64,000 nucleotides of DNA, from contig NZ_JOAG01000013.1 in NCBI RefSeq assembly GCF_000725485.1, positions 119,586 through 183,585 on the forward strand. Direction: 5' to 3'. Below, one piece after another: positions 1 to 8,413 of the stretch. The notes beneath the pieces were generated by a model. The model saw nothing but the letters and a program-made list of their open reading frames with translations, did no database searches and had not been told where the DNA came from. The position numbers and the translations under genes were made by a program. The stretch's first letter is position 1; each line of letters begins with the position of its first letter. This DNA comes from Nonomuraea candida. GTDB taxonomy: Bacteria; Actinomycetota; Actinomycetes; Streptosporangiales; Streptosporangiaceae.

Positions 1-116
1 TGCGCCCCGTCGCCCGCCTCGGCGACCACCTCGATGTCCGGCTGGGCGTCGAGGATCATGCTGAACCCGGCGCGTACCAGCTCCTGGTCGTCGGCCACCA
101 CCACGCGGATGCTCAT
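1..116 (-). CDS. Response regulator, N-terminal part only (LuxR/NarL-type by context)
   Basis: The first 38 residues of a receiver domain are present; the gene runs off the left edge. The reading starts MSIRVVVADDQELVRAGF, with the paired acidic residues (DD) that bind Mg2+ in receiver domains, and continues into the expected first helix and second strand. The ATG overlaps the stop of the upstream histidine kinase by 4 bases (ATGA), so the two are translationally coupled. HisKA_3-type kinases normally pair with NarL/LuxR-type regulators, so a C-terminal HTH is expected outside the window. Confidence 0.85.
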   Translation of the reverse strand, partial: MSIRVVVADDQELVRAGFSMILDAQPDIEVVAEAGDGA

Positions 117-1300
117 GAGGCCGCCGGCGGCAGCCGGACGAGCACCCGGAAGCCGGGCCCGTCGGAGCGCGGCCCGAGGGTGGCGGAGCCGCCGCACGCG
201 GCGGCGCGCTCGCGGATGCCGATCAGGCCGTTGCCGCCGGAGGGCAGCGCCGTGTCCCGGCCGCGGCCGTCGTCGGTGATGTCGATCATGAATGCGTGGT
301 CCTGCCAGGTGAGGGAGACGTCGGCGCGGGTGGCGCCCGCGTGCTTGACGATGTTGGTGAGGGCTTCCTGGGTGATCCGGTACGCGGCCACCTCGGTGTC
401 GGGAGACAGCGGCCGGGGCTCACCCGCGGTGGAGTATGTCACGTCGAGCCCGGTCGCCCGGACCTTGTCGGCCAGGTCGGGCAGCGCCGTGATCGTGGGC
501 TGCGGGCCGCGCGGGCCCTCCTCCTCCTTGAGCACGTTCAGCAGGCGGCGGAGCTGGACCATCGCGTCGCGCCCGGAGGCGGCGATGGCGTCGAAGGCGG
601 CCACGGCCCTGGCCGGGTTCGCCTCGACCGCCACGGGGCCGGCCTCGGCCTGCACCACCATGACGCTGACCGCGTGGGCGAGGATGTCGTGCATGTCGCG
701 GGCGATCCTGGCCCGCTCGCGCTCGGCGGCGCGCTCGGCCTCGACCTCGCGCTCGCGGACGAGCTGGGCCGCCCGCTCCTCCAGCGCGGCGGCGTGGGCG
801 CGGGAGGCCGCGGCGGCCCGGCCGATCGCGTACGCGGCCACGAAGAGCACGATCCCGCGCACCGCGGTCTCGGCCGAGCCGATGACGAGCAGCCCGCCGC
901 CGAGCGTGAACAGGGCCAGCGACCAGCGCTGCCACCAACCGGAGTAGGCGGCCACCGTGTAGAGGGCGACCATCGCCGTGTACCAGATCGGCTGGGCGGC
1001 CACCTCGTCCACGAGGTCGTAGAAGCCGGTGGGGATGACCGCGGCCAGCAGCACCGCCACCGGCGCGCGCCGCCGCCAGACCAGCGGCACGGCCGAGGCG
1101 ACCACGACCACGTAGCCCCACCAGTGCCAGGGCCCGCCCCACGGGTTGTCGCGGGAGATGAACGGCCACAGTTGCACGACCAGCACCGCTGCCGCGAGCG
1201 TGCCGTCCACCAGGGTCGGGGGCAGCGCGCCGTACCAGCGGCGGAGCCGTGAGACATACTGCGACTCGGACATAAGCCCCCATTTTGCCCGTCGCGTCAT
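113..1300 (-). CDS. Sensor histidine kinase, HisKA_3/NarX type
   Basis: Membrane sensor kinase that would autophosphorylate on His and signal to the response regulator at the left edge. The N-terminal ~150 residues are hydrophobic, with four or five membrane segments. A basic/acidic coiled coil (ERAAERERARIARDMHD) follows and contains the phospho-acceptor His of the DMHD motif. The C-terminal HATPase has an N box (ITQEALTNIVKHA) and a G box (DDGRG, then GNGLIGIRER). The start at 1300 overlaps the preceding gene's stop by ATGA; an ATG at 1273 (MSESQYVS) with an upstream GGGGG is an alternative. Its signal is unknown. Confidence 0.88.
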   Translation of the reverse strand: MTRRAKWGLMSESQYVSRLRRWYGALPPTLVDGTLAAAVLVVQLWPFISRDNPWGGPWHWWGYVVVVASAVPLVWRRRAPVAVLLAAVIPTGFYDLVDEVAAQPIWYTAMVALYTVAAYSGWWQRWSLALFTLGGGLLVIGSAETAVRGIVLFVAAYAIGRAAAASRAHAAALEERAAQLVREREVEAERAAERERARIARDMHDILAHAVSVMVVQAEAGPVAVEANPARAVAAFDAIAASGRDAMVQLRRLLNVLKEEEGPRGPQPTITALPDLADKVRATGLDVTYSTAGEPRPLSPDTEVAAYRITQEALTNIVKHAGATRADVSLTWQDHAFMIDITDDGRGRDTALPSGGNGLIGIRERAAACGGSATLGPRSDGPGFRVLVRLPPAAS

Positions 1301-2007
1301 GCTGCGGCGACCGCGGCGCGGGCGCGCGGCCGGCCCGCGAACGGCAGGAACGCGACCAGCAGGAACAGGGCGCCGACCGGGATGAGGTCCTTGCTCGCGA
1401 ACGGCACCGCCAGGTTGGCCAGCATCAGCACCGGCACCCACGCCTTGACCAGGCGCTTCGCCGCGAGCTGACCGACCAGGGCGAGCTGGGCCAGGTAGAA
1501 CAGGAACGGGCCGCCGTCGTAGACGACCAGCGACATCCCCGGCACGCTCTTCACCTGGGAGAACAGCACGCTCATGCCGGCGTGGTCGGCGGCCGTGAAC
1601 CCGACCGCGATGTCGATCCCGAACTGCGCGAGCAGCGTCGCGATGCCGGCCAGCCCGGCCACCGCGCTCACGGTGGACAGCGCGTCCCGGCCCGCGAGGG
1701 CGCGCAACCGCCAGAAGATCTGGACGAACAGGACAAGCGCCACCATGAAGGCCAGGTGGCCGGTGGTCCAGGCGAGGCCGGGGCCGCGGCTGCCGTCGAA
1801 CCCGTCGATGATGCGGATCACCCCGTAGGCGAAGACGAGCAGGGGCGCCGCGACGAAGGCGACGCGGGCGCCGGTGCGGACGTCGGCGCGAGGGGTGGTG
1901 TGGGTGTCGGTGCGAGGGGTGGTGTGGGTGTCGGTGCGAGGGGTGGTGTGGGTGTCGGTGCGGGAGGCGGTGCGGGTGTCGGTGCGGGTGTCGGTGCGGG
2001 AGTTCAT
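1297..2007 (-). CDS. Small multi-pass membrane protein with tandem-repeat N-terminus
   Basis: A 236-residue protein of unknown function. Residues ~1-45 are a hydrophilic tail of RTDTHTTP octapeptides, encoded by three exact 24-bp repeats plus degenerate copies. About six hydrophobic segments follow (for example FVAAPLLVFAYGVI and LIPVGALFLLVAFLPF), typical of a polytopic membrane protein. It is the first gene of a transcript with the histidine kinase and response regulator: its stop overlaps the kinase start as ATGA. Co-translation suggests it is an accessory or target of the two-component system. The polar repeat would lie outside the membrane and may vary in length between strains. Confidence 0.7.
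   Translation of the reverse strand: MNSRTDTRTDTRTASRTDTHTTPRTDTHTTPRTDTHTTPRADVRTGARVAFVAAPLLVFAYGVIRIIDGFDGSRGPGLAWTTGHLAFMVALVLFVQIFWRLRALAGRDALSTVSAVAGLAGIATLLAQFGIDIAVGFTAADHAGMSVLFSQVKSVPGMSLVVYDGGPFLFYLAQLALVGQLAAKRLVKAWVPVLMLANLAVPFASKDLIPVGALFLLVAFLPFAGRPRARAAVAAA
1889..1960. repeat. Three exact 24-bp tandem repeats, in frame
   Basis: The unit cgaggggtggtg + tgggtgtcggtg occurs three times in a row. Shorter degenerate copies continue to about 2000. The period is a multiple of three, so copy changes would keep the minus-strand gene in frame; each unit encodes RTDTHTTP. Confidence 0.95.
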
Positions 2008-2169
2008 GCCGGAGATCCTCCGGCCGGGGAGGGGGCCGGGGCATCGCCGGTGCGAGGGATTCGGGGGCTCACTCGCAGGAGGGAGGAGAAATGGGTCGTA
2101 CCGGCGATTCGCGGTGGGGGTGCCTTTGACCAGGATTTTCGGTGTTCGACCAGCACCGAGGAGACCACC

Positions 2170-3396
2170 TTGTTGAGAATCGCCGCCACCGGCCTCGCCC
2201 TCGCCCTCACCACCGCGCTCGTGGCCGCGCCCGCCCAGGCGGTCGCACCCGTGACCACCCAGAAGGCCACGCCGGCGCCCTCCTGCCCGGAGCCGACCAC
2301 CGCGCCGGCCGACCTCGACGCGCCGGTGCCGCCGATCAACCCGGCGGCGCTGGCCAGGTCGATCCACGGCCTGCCGGCGGCCGACGCCACCGCGGCGGTC
2401 GTGCGGGTGGGCGGCACGAGGGGCTCGTGGCGCGGCGTCAGCGGGATCGCCGCCCTGGACGGCCGGCGCAAGGCGTCCGAGCACGCACGGTTCCGCGCCG
2501 GCAGCGTGACGAAGATGTTCACCACCGCGGTCGTGCTGCAGCTCGTGGCCGAGGGCAGGATCTCGCTCGACGGCACCGTCCAGGAATACCTGCCCGGCCT
2601 GCTGCCCGGCTCCTACCCCGAGATCCGCGTCGGCCAGCTCCTCGACCACACCAGCGGCCTGCCCGCGCCCGACCTGCCGGACGGCTTCGAGTACGTCTAC
2701 GAGACCCGGTTCAAGAAGTGGATGCCGGAGGAGTACGTGGCCCTGGCCGTGCGCAACCCGATCGAGTTCACCCCCGGCAGCAAGCAGCACTACCTCAACA
2801 TCAACACGTTCGTGGCCGGGATGCTGATCGAGAAGGTCACCGGCAGCACGTACGAGCGGCAGGTCACCGAGCGCGTCCTGCGGCCCGTCGGGATGCGGCA
2901 CAGCTACCTGCCCGGCGCCTCGGTCCGCCTCGGGGGCCCGCGCCACCAGGGCTACCAGGCGGTCCCCAAGGGCTTCCCCGGCTCCCTCCCCTACCGCGAC
3001 GGGTACGTGGTGGACATGACGCACACGAGCGTCACCTCCACCTGGGCCTCGGGCGACCTCGTCTCGACGGCCGCCGACCTGGAGAAGTTCGTCAAGGCGC
3101 TGTTCTCGGGCAAGGTCGTGCCGCCCGCCCAGCTTGAGGCGATGTTCACGGTTCCGGACGTCACGATGTACGGCAGCTGCGAGCCGGCGGCCTACACCTC
3201 GGGCATGACCAGGATGGTGCTGCCCGGCGGGATCGTCGGGTACGGCAAGACGGGGGCGCGCTGGGGTTACTCCTCGGGCGTCGGCGCGACCCGGGACCTG
3301 TCGCGCGCGCTGGTCTACTCGGTCAACTCCACCGACGCCAAGGCTTCGGGCCAGAACCAGCGCACGATGGGCATCGTCCTCGCCTCCTTCTCCTGA
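2170..3396 (+). CDS. Secreted serine hydrolase, beta-lactamase/DD-peptidase fold
   Basis: A 408-residue protein of the beta-lactamase (PF00144) family, which includes D-Ala-D-Ala carboxypeptidases and esterases. A Sec signal peptide spans about residues 1-24 and ends at APAQA. Catalytic motifs are SVTK (Ser112, Lys115), YLN (Tyr208, Asn210), and GYGKTG near the C-terminus in place of the KTG/HxG box. The start is inferred as TTG at 2170 because gaggag lies about 7 bases upstream and the signal peptide begins there. It is divergent from the membrane protein/two-component genes. The natural substrate cannot be read from sequence; peptidoglycan stem peptides, esters or D-amino-acid peptides are all possible. 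A related enzyme without a signal peptide begins at 63715. Confidence 0.85.
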   Translation: MLRIAATGLALALTTALVAAPAQAVAPVTTQKATPAPSCPEPTTAPADLDAPVPPINPAALARSIHGLPAADATAAVVRVGGTRGSWRGVSGIAALDGRRKASEHARFRAGSVTKMFTTAVVLQLVAEGRISLDGTVQEYLPGLLPGSYPEIRVGQLLDHTSGLPAPDLPDGFEYVYETRFKKWMPEEYVALAVRNPIEFTPGSKQHYLNINTFVAGMLIEKVTGSTYERQVTERVLRPVGMRHSYLPGASVRLGGPRHQGYQAVPKGFPGSLPYRDGYVVDMTHTSVTSTWASGDLVSTAADLEKFVKALFSGKVVPPAQLEAMFTVPDVTMYGSCEPAAYTSGMTRMVLPGGIVGYGKTGARWGYSSGVGATRDLSRALVYSVNSTDAKASGQNQRTMGIVLASFS

Positions 3397-3414
3397 TCAC
3401 CTGCCGGGGCCCTG

Positions 3415-3446
3415 CGAGATGTGAGGACCGGGGCCCCCACATCTCG
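3415..3446. terminator. Hairpin between convergent genes
   Basis: A 9-bp perfect stem (cgagatgtg / cacatctcg) encloses a 14-base loop that itself contains ggggcccc. It begins 18 bases after the hydrolase stop. There is no clear U-tract, as is common for actinomycete terminators. Confidence 0.55.
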
Positions 3447-3459
3447 GACGGCATCGCGG

Positions 3460-3603
3460 TCAGCGGCGCCGCCTCCTCCGCCGGCGCGCCCGGCCGCCGC
3501 CCGCGCCGCGGTTGCCCCTGGTGGGAGCGGTCGGCTCAGGCCCGGGAATCCCGGGCACGGGCCGGCGGAATGACGTGAGTCCCAGATATCGCTGTATGGC
3601 CAT
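3460..3603 (-). CDS. Possible small Arg-rich peptide
   Basis: A 47-codon frame starting MAIQRYLGLTSFRRPVPG and ending in a run of arginines. A purine-rich gaggggg sits about 5 bases before the ATG. It would converge with the serine hydrolase across the hairpin at 3415-3446. No family is recognised. The Arg run could simply reflect GC-rich non-coding DNA, so this is a tentative call; it is the only plausible gene in the 334-base gap. Confidence 0.25.
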   Translation of the reverse strand: MAIQRYLGLTSFRRPVPGIPGPEPTAPTRGNRGAGGGRARRRRRRRR

Positions 3604-3730
3604 GGTGTCCCCCTCGTGGACCCTGGGGTGCGGGCACCGGACACTCCTCGCCCGGCGCCGCCGGACTGACTGGGTCCCCTACCCGGCGGCCTGCCGCAAA
3701 ACACTCTGACCTGGGATTATTTGCCCGGGA

Positions 3731-4384
3731 TCACTTATTGGACAGCTTGCGGCGCTTGAACATCGGGTGCTTGGTCTCCCAGTAGCGCCAGCCCTCCACC
3801 CGGGACGGCACGTTGGCGATGCCGGCGGCCACCTTGACGCGCTGACACGTGCCGAGCACCGACCAGGACGACCAGCCGACGCGGTAACCGAACACGCGGT
3901 ACCACATGTTGCCGTACATTCCGTCGCTGATTTCCCGGGTGTATTCGTGGCCGCTGTAGACCATGTGCCGTTCTTCGAGGTGCGGCAGGCCGAGCCGGCG
4001 GAGGTTGTAAAGGACCTCGCCCTTGTCGATGACTTTTTCGGCCTCGTTCTCCGTCTCCAGGAACGCCGTCACCTCGTGCTCGCGCGTGACCGACACCGTC
4101 ATCGAGCCGCCGGGGCCGTCGATGTAGCGGGTGCGGGGCACGAAGAAGTTGCGCGGCGACATCTGGTGGATCCGCCAGAAGGTGTGCGGCCTGCAGTTTC
4201 TGCCACCGTCGTCGTCGTGCCCGTGGGTGTTGCGGAACCCGTGGGTGAGCTTGTCGCCGTGGTGGTGGCCGTCGCGGTCGTCGCGGGAGTCCGCGCTCGC
4301 CGCCGGGGCCAGGGTGACGGCCAGCGCCGCCGCGAGGAAGCCGCGCATGCCGGGCAGCGCCATTTTTCGCATTGAGGTGAACAA
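3731..4384 (-). CDS. Secreted protein with His-rich linker, function unknown
   Basis: The best start is TTG at 4384, because aagga lies 8 bases upstream; ATG at 4372 has no Shine-Dalgarno sequence. The 217-residue product has a signal peptide to about residue 30 (…LAPAASA), then a linker rich in His and Asp (HHHGDK, THGHDDDGG) that could bind metal. The mature domain has alternating beta-strand-like segments (GGSMTVSVTRE, AFLETENEAE), a Tyr/Trp-rich stretch (YGNMWYRVFGYRVGWSSW), one Cys in the linker (GRNCRP), one in LGTCQRV, and a basic C-terminus (KRRKLSNK). I recall similar unnamed secreted proteins in actinomycetes but can assign no function. It is divergent from the protease at 4691. Confidence 0.65.
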   Translation of the reverse strand: MFTSMRKMALPGMRGFLAAALAVTLAPAASADSRDDRDGHHHGDKLTHGFRNTHGHDDDGGRNCRPHTFWRIHQMSPRNFFVPRTRYIDGPGGSMTVSVTREHEVTAFLETENEAEKVIDKGEVLYNLRRLGLPHLEERHMVYSGHEYTREISDGMYGNMWYRVFGYRVGWSSWSVLGTCQRVKVAAGIANVPSRVEGWRYWETKHPMFKRRKLSNK

Positions 4385-4690
4385 TTTACCGTTCCTTTCG
4401 GAATGCGACGCACATGGTCGCCAGACCGGTACGATGTTTACAGTTGCCGCGAGCCAGATGACAACGCCACGCCGAAGTCGAATTTCCCGTACCGGGAAAG
4501 AGCCGGTGAAAGACCGTCGATATAGGACGGCCATTCGGCAAAGAAATTCCTTTGCCGCGCGGCGTTCACGGCGCGTGCCGGGGCGGCTTCGCCCCGTGTC
4601 CCGCCATAGCGAGATGCGCCGGCGTTGAGTCGGACGGCGCGGTTCCCACGTACCTCCCTACGGCAGATTCCGGGTTCCGGGAGGTACGTC
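4385..4690. promoter_or_regulatory. Divergent promoter region with two palindromes
   Basis: This gap of about 306 bases separates two secreted-protein genes. It holds a perfect 17-base palindrome at 4483-4499 (tttcccg tac cgggaaa) and a second inverted repeat at 4514-4530 (ccgtc gatatag gacgg). Both look like protein-binding sites. No gene is seen here. Confidence 0.5.
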
Positions 4691-5797
4691 ATGCACCGAA
4701 GAGTCAGCCTGCTCGCCGCCATCGCGCTCGCCCTGGCGGGCGCCCTGGTCCCCGCGGGCGGCGCGCAGGCCCGCGCCGTGAACGGGCTCGGCCCCAGGCC
4801 CGTGGAGTGGAGCGCGACGGACTCGCCGTCGCAGCGCAGGACCGTCTCGCAGTACTGGACCACGCGGCGCATGCTCGCCGCGCAACCCCTGGACACACCC
4901 GCGCCCCGGCGCGGCGCGCGGCCTTCGCTGGGCGACGCGTGGGCCGCGCGCGGCTCGGCGAACACCACCACGAGGCGCTCGCCGTGGACCTTCCGCGGCT
5001 CCTCCTGGTCGGTCGGCGGCACCGCCCCCGTCACCCCCGCCACCACCGTGACCGGCACGGGCACGACCGCGACCGAGGCCGCCGCGGGGCGGGGCGCGCT
5101 GGTGCCCAACAGCCGGGGCCTGCGGTGGACGGACGGCGGGGCGATCGTGCGCACGACCGGGCGGGTCTTCTTCACCACCGCCGACGGCCGCAACTCCTCC
5201 TGCTCCGGCTCGGCCGTGACCAGCGCGAACGAGAGCGTCGTGATCACGGCGGGCCACTGCGTGAAGCTGAACGGCGCCGCCCACCGCAACTGGGTGTTCG
5301 TGCCGGCCTTCGACGACGGCAGGCGGCCGTTCGGCACCTGGGTGGCCGCCAGGATGCTCACCACCCGGCAGTGGAACGCCAGGGAGGACATCAACTTCGA
5401 CCTGGCCGCCGTCGTGGTGGCCCCGCTGAACGGCCGCACGCTGACCGACGTCGTGGGCGGCCAGGGCGTGGCCTTCAACCAGCCCAGGCAGCGGCAGATG
5501 TACGCCTTCGGCTATCCGGCGGCCGAGCCGTTCGACGGATCGGACCTGATCTACTGCAGCGGGCGGTCGTTCAACGACACCGTCATGACCGCCGACCAGG
5601 GGCTGCGCTGCGGCATGACCGGCGGGTCGAGCGGCGGGCCGTGGTTCCAGGGGTTCGACGAGTCGACGGGGCTGGGCTGGCTGAACTCGGTCAACAGCTT
5701 CACCTACAACTTCGCCCCGAACTTCATGTTCGGCCCCTTCTTCGGCGACGAGGCCATGTCCGTCTACCAGGCCGCCCAGAACATCAACGAGCTCTGA
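4691..5797 (+). CDS. Secreted trypsin/V8-like serine protease (S1 family)
   Basis: A 368-residue exported protease. The signal peptide spans residues 1 to ~28 (…GGAQARA). A pro-region of about 120 residues, rich in Thr, Arg and Pro, follows. The catalytic domain then shows TAGHC (His189), NFDLA (Asp237) and GGSSGGP (Ser314), the complete chymotrypsin-fold triad. Two Cys pairs are likely to form disulfides: Cys171 with Cys190 near the His, and Cys289 with the Cys before GMTGGSSGG. ATG 4691 follows gggaggtacgtc. The nearest recognised group is the glutamyl endopeptidase/V8-like trypsins of actinobacteria. It probably matures by pro-peptide removal outside the cell. Confidence 0.9.
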   Translation: MHRRVSLLAAIALALAGALVPAGGAQARAVNGLGPRPVEWSATDSPSQRRTVSQYWTTRRMLAAQPLDTPAPRRGARPSLGDAWAARGSANTTTRRSPWTFRGSSWSVGGTAPVTPATTVTGTGTTATEAAAGRGALVPNSRGLRWTDGGAIVRTTGRVFFTTADGRNSSCSGSAVTSANESVVITAGHCVKLNGAAHRNWVFVPAFDDGRRPFGTWVAARMLTTRQWNAREDINFDLAAVVVAPLNGRTLTDVVGGQGVAFNQPRQRQMYAFGYPAAEPFDGSDLIYCSGRSFNDTVMTADQGLRCGMTGGSSGGPWFQGFDESTGLGWLNSVNSFTYNFAPNFMFGPFFGDEAMSVYQAAQNINEL

Positions 5798-5888
5798 CGC
5801 CCCGGACGGGCCCGGACGACGCAGGGCTGCCCGGGAAGCCGATGGTGCGGCATGATGGCCGGGGACCCCCACGCTCTGGAGGCAGGCC

Positions 5889-7037
5889 ATGCCGCCGACC
5901 GCCGACCCGTTGCCGCTGCTCAAGAGCCTCATCGCCATCGACTCGGTCAACCCCGACCTCTCCCCGGGCGGCGCGGGCGAGTCGGCCGTGGCCGGGTTCT
6001 GCGCGCGGTGGCTGGGCGAGCGGGGGTTCGAGGTCCACCGCCTGGAGCGGCGGCCCGGCCGCCCCTCGGTGGTGGCCGTGGCCCGGGGCACGGGCGGCGG
6101 GCGCTCGATCATGCTGAACGGGCACCTCGACACGGTCGCGTACGGCACGTACGACGGCGAGCCGCTCACCCCGCACGTCCGGGACGGCAGGATCTACGGC
6201 CGGGGCGCGTTCGACATGAAGAGCGGCGTCGCCGCCATGATGGCCGCGGCGGCGCGCGCGACCGCGGACGGCCCGCTGCGCGGGGACGTCATCGTGGCCT
6301 GCGTCGCCGACGAGGAGCACGCCAGCGCCGGCACCGAGGAGGTGCTGGAGAAGTTCACCGCGGACGCGGCCGTCGTGACCGAGCCGAGCCTGCTCCAGGT
6401 GACGACGGCGCACAAGGGGTTCGCCTGGTTCGAGGTGGACGTGCTGGGCCGCGCCGCCCACGGCTCCCGCCCCGACCTGGGCGTGGACGCGATCGCCAAG
6501 GCCGGGCACTTCCTGGTCGCGATCGAGGAGCTGGGCCGGCGGCTGGCCGGCTCCGGCGGGCACCGCCTGCTCGGCCCGGGGACCGTGCACGCCGGGCTGA
6601 TCTCGGGCGGCGAGGGGCCGTCCACCTATCCGGCCGCCTGCCGGATCACGGTCGAGCGGCGCACGGTGCCGGGCGAGAGCGCGCGAGCCGTACGCGCCGA
6701 GCTGGCGGCGATCCTGCACCGCCTGACCGCCACCGTCCCCGGCTTCCGGTACGAGCTGCGCGCCGGCCTGCACCGCGAGCCGTTCGAGGCCGATCCGGAG
6801 TCGGCGATCGCCCGCGTGCTGCTGCGCCGGGCGGAGTCGGCGCTCGGCCACCCGCCGGTGATCCGCGCCGAGCCGTTCTGGACCGACTGCGCGCTGCTGG
6901 ACCGGGCCGGGATTCCGTGCCTGCTGTTCGGCGCGGACGGCGGCGGCGCCCACGCCGACACGGAGTGGGCCGACATCGCCTCGGTGCACCAGGTCACCGA
7001 CATCCTGACCGCCACGGTCACCGACTTCTGCGCCTGA
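5889..7037 (+). CDS. M20-family metallopeptidase (ArgE/DapE/CPG2 type)
   Basis: A 382-residue zinc aminoacylase/carboxypeptidase. Metal and catalytic residues are visible in order: GHLDT (His79, catalytic Asp81), GRGAFDMKSG (bridging Asp109), DEEHA (catalytic Glu142 and ligand Glu143) and VVTEPS (Glu ligand). A dimerisation domain follows, with AHGSRPDLGVDAI. The likely reaction is hydrolysis of an N-acyl or peptide bond, as in acetylornithine deacetylase or succinyl-diaminopimelate desuccinylase, but the specific substrate is not readable. It has no signal peptide, so it acts in the cytoplasm. tggagg precedes the ATG. The last codons and stop are part of a 19-bp tandem repeat. Confidence 0.88.
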   Translation: MPPTADPLPLLKSLIAIDSVNPDLSPGGAGESAVAGFCARWLGERGFEVHRLERRPGRPSVVAVARGTGGGRSIMLNGHLDTVAYGTYDGEPLTPHVRDGRIYGRGAFDMKSGVAAMMAAAARATADGPLRGDVIVACVADEEHASAGTEEVLEKFTADAAVVTEPSLLQVTTAHKGFAWFEVDVLGRAAHGSRPDLGVDAIAKAGHFLVAIEELGRRLAGSGGHRLLGPGTVHAGLISGGEGPSTYPAACRITVERRTVPGESARAVRAELAAILHRLTATVPGFRYELRAGLHREPFEADPESAIARVLLRRAESALGHPPVIRAEPFWTDCALLDRAGIPCLLFGADGGGAHADTEWADIASVHQVTDILTATVTDFCA

Positions 7038-7078
7038 CCCCGACTTCTGCGCCTGACCCCGGCTTCCGCGCCTGACCC
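7022..7078. repeat. Three 19-bp tandem copies of a gene's 3' end
   Basis: The unit cgacttctgcgcctgaccc lies at 7022-7040, again at 7041-7059, and with two changes at 7060-7078. The first copy contains the last codons (DFCA) and TGA stop of the M20 peptidase, so the stop-codon region is repeated downstream of the gene. Confidence 0.95.
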
Positions 7079-7225
7079 CGGCCTTCCGCCCGCCGCCTCT
7101 TCTGCCTGCTCGGCGGGGGATGAATTTGGGCATTGACGAAAAATCCTTACATGGTACTCATAGATCAAGTCGGAAAGCTTCAACCCTCGCTGAGATCATC
7201 CAGAGCTCACCCAAGGAGGACGCGC

Positions 7226-7675
7226 ATGGCGCGTAGCAAGGCAACCGACCCGCCCGCCGACTTACTCGGCCCCGTCCAAGGAGAGGTCTCCTGGTTCTGC
7301 TGCGGCACCGCCTGGGGCCCGTGCAGCAGCACCGGCAAGGGAGCCTGCGGCACCTGCAACTCCGGCAGCCTCCAGCACGCCTGGCCCAACACCTCCGACG
7401 CCTGCTGGTCGATCACCCGCCCCGACCGCTGCGGCGTCAGCCTGTCGCGCCGGACCTGTGGTTACCGGCACCGCGTCACGGCGCTGTGCAGCGGCGCCAG
7501 CGTCGTCACCGCCATCGCGGACTGCGGCCCGCAGACCGACCTGTTCTGCGGCGAGCGCAGTTGTTGCGGCGCGACCTGCGCGGACAACCGCCTGATCGAC
7601 CTGACCCCCGCCGCCTACAGCCAGATCGCCAGCCTCTCTTCCGGCCTGCGGCCGGTGGAGATCTCGTCGGCCTGA
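7226..7675 (+). CDS. Cys-rich protein (14 Cys), candidate client of the MauE-like protein
   Basis: A 149-residue protein with an excellent Shine-Dalgarno sequence (aaggagga) 5 bases before ATG 7226. It contains 14 cysteines spread over residues ~24-125 (SWFCCG, GACGTCNSG, CGERSCCGATCADN) and four Trp, but no signal peptide or membrane segment. An even number of Cys suggests a disulfide-knotted domain. The count, the spacing style and the downstream MauE-type gene recall the methylamine dehydrogenase light chain, a small disulfide-rich subunit carrying the TTQ cofactor. However, the Trp positions do not obviously match, and no heavy chain is present. I treat the family link as inference. It is followed 11 bases later by the Tat protein gene, so the two are co-transcribed. 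Confidence 0.75.
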   Translation: MARSKATDPPADLLGPVQGEVSWFCCGTAWGPCSSTGKGACGTCNSGSLQHAWPNTSDACWSITRPDRCGVSLSRRTCGYRHRVTALCSGASVVTAIADCGPQTDLFCGERSCCGATCADNRLIDLTPAAYSQIASLSSGLRPVEISSA

Positions 7676-7686
7676 GGGGGCGGAGC

Positions 7687-8289
7687 ATGCGCAGCAGAAG
7701 AGATGTGCTCAGGTCCGCCGTGCTCGGCGGGGGCGCCGGCGTCGTGGCCGCGACCGCGATGGGCTCGCTCGGCCCCGAGGCGGCCTTCGCCGCCCAGAAG
7801 ACGGCCCAGAAGGTCGAGCCCGGCGCGCCCGACCCCGACTTCGCCGAGGGCCGGATCCGCTCGATCAAGGACAACACGCTGCTCGTCCTGGGCTCGAACC
7901 TGGTCTTCCACACCATCAGGGTGGTGGACGGCACCAGCCTGTGGAAGCTGGGGCCGGTCCCGTTCGACGCGGCCAGGCCCGGCGACGGCCTGTACGCCAG
8001 AGGCGTGCGCATGCCCGACGGGATGCTGGCCGCCGAGTCGGTGTGGCTCAACATCGTCAACATCCGGGGCCACATCAAGAACATCGCCGGCCAGACCCTC
8101 CGTCTCGACCACAACGGGCACGAGGTGCTGTGCCACGTCGTGCCCGGCAAGTCGGTCGCCATCCACTCCGAGTCGCCGCCCACCGCCGACCTGTCGATGC
8201 TCAAGGTGAGCCAGCACGTGCAGATTCTCGGCGCCTGGCGGCCGGACACCAACGAAGTGGACATCGCCACCGTCTTCTCCCCGCACTGA
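7687..8289 (+). CDS. Tat-exported protein of unknown function
   Basis: A 200-residue protein with a twin-arginine signal (RSRRDVLRSAVLGG, then a hydrophobic core and AAFAA). It would therefore be exported folded, possibly with a cofactor. The mature part is a string of short beta-strand-like segments (GRIRSIKDNTLLVLGSN, GDGLYARGVR, LRLDHNGHEVLCHVVPG) that looks OB- or beta-barrel-like; it has a single Cys. It lies between the Cys-rich protein and the MauE-like membrane protein, arguing for a joint role at the cell surface. No enzyme motif is recognised. Confidence 0.75.
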   Translation: MRSRRDVLRSAVLGGGAGVVAATAMGSLGPEAAFAAQKTAQKVEPGAPDPDFAEGRIRSIKDNTLLVLGSNLVFHTIRVVDGTSLWKLGPVPFDAARPGDGLYARGVRMPDGMLAAESVWLNIVNIRGHIKNIAGQTLRLDHNGHEVLCHVVPGKSVAIHSESPPTADLSMLKVSQHVQILGAWRPDTNEVDIATVFSPH

Positions 8290-8307
8290 CCCGTCCTCTC
8301 CCCCGCC

Positions 8308-8398
8308 CGGAAACCCGGCTCCTCCCTCGCGAGGAACCCGTTTCCGCCGCGGCCGGAAAACCCGTTTCTCCCCCTCGCACGAAACCCGTTCTCCCCCA
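8308..8398. repeat. Degenerate direct repeats in a spacer
   Basis: Three or four imperfect copies of an element resembling gaaacccgtttctcccc, about 30 bases apart, fill the spacer between the Tat protein and the MauE-like gene. No coding potential is seen. Confidence 0.7.
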
Positions 8399-8413
8399 CC
8401 AAGGAGGCAGCGG

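Noticed and set aside
1889..2000. CRISPR-like repeats
   Set aside because: The units are contiguous with no unique spacers and encode a protein linker. The same holds for the other tandem repeats in the window.
7226..7675. True methylamine dehydrogenase light chain
   Set aside because: The Trp positions do not obviously fit the TTQ pair and no heavy chain or other mau genes are present; only a resemblance is claimed.
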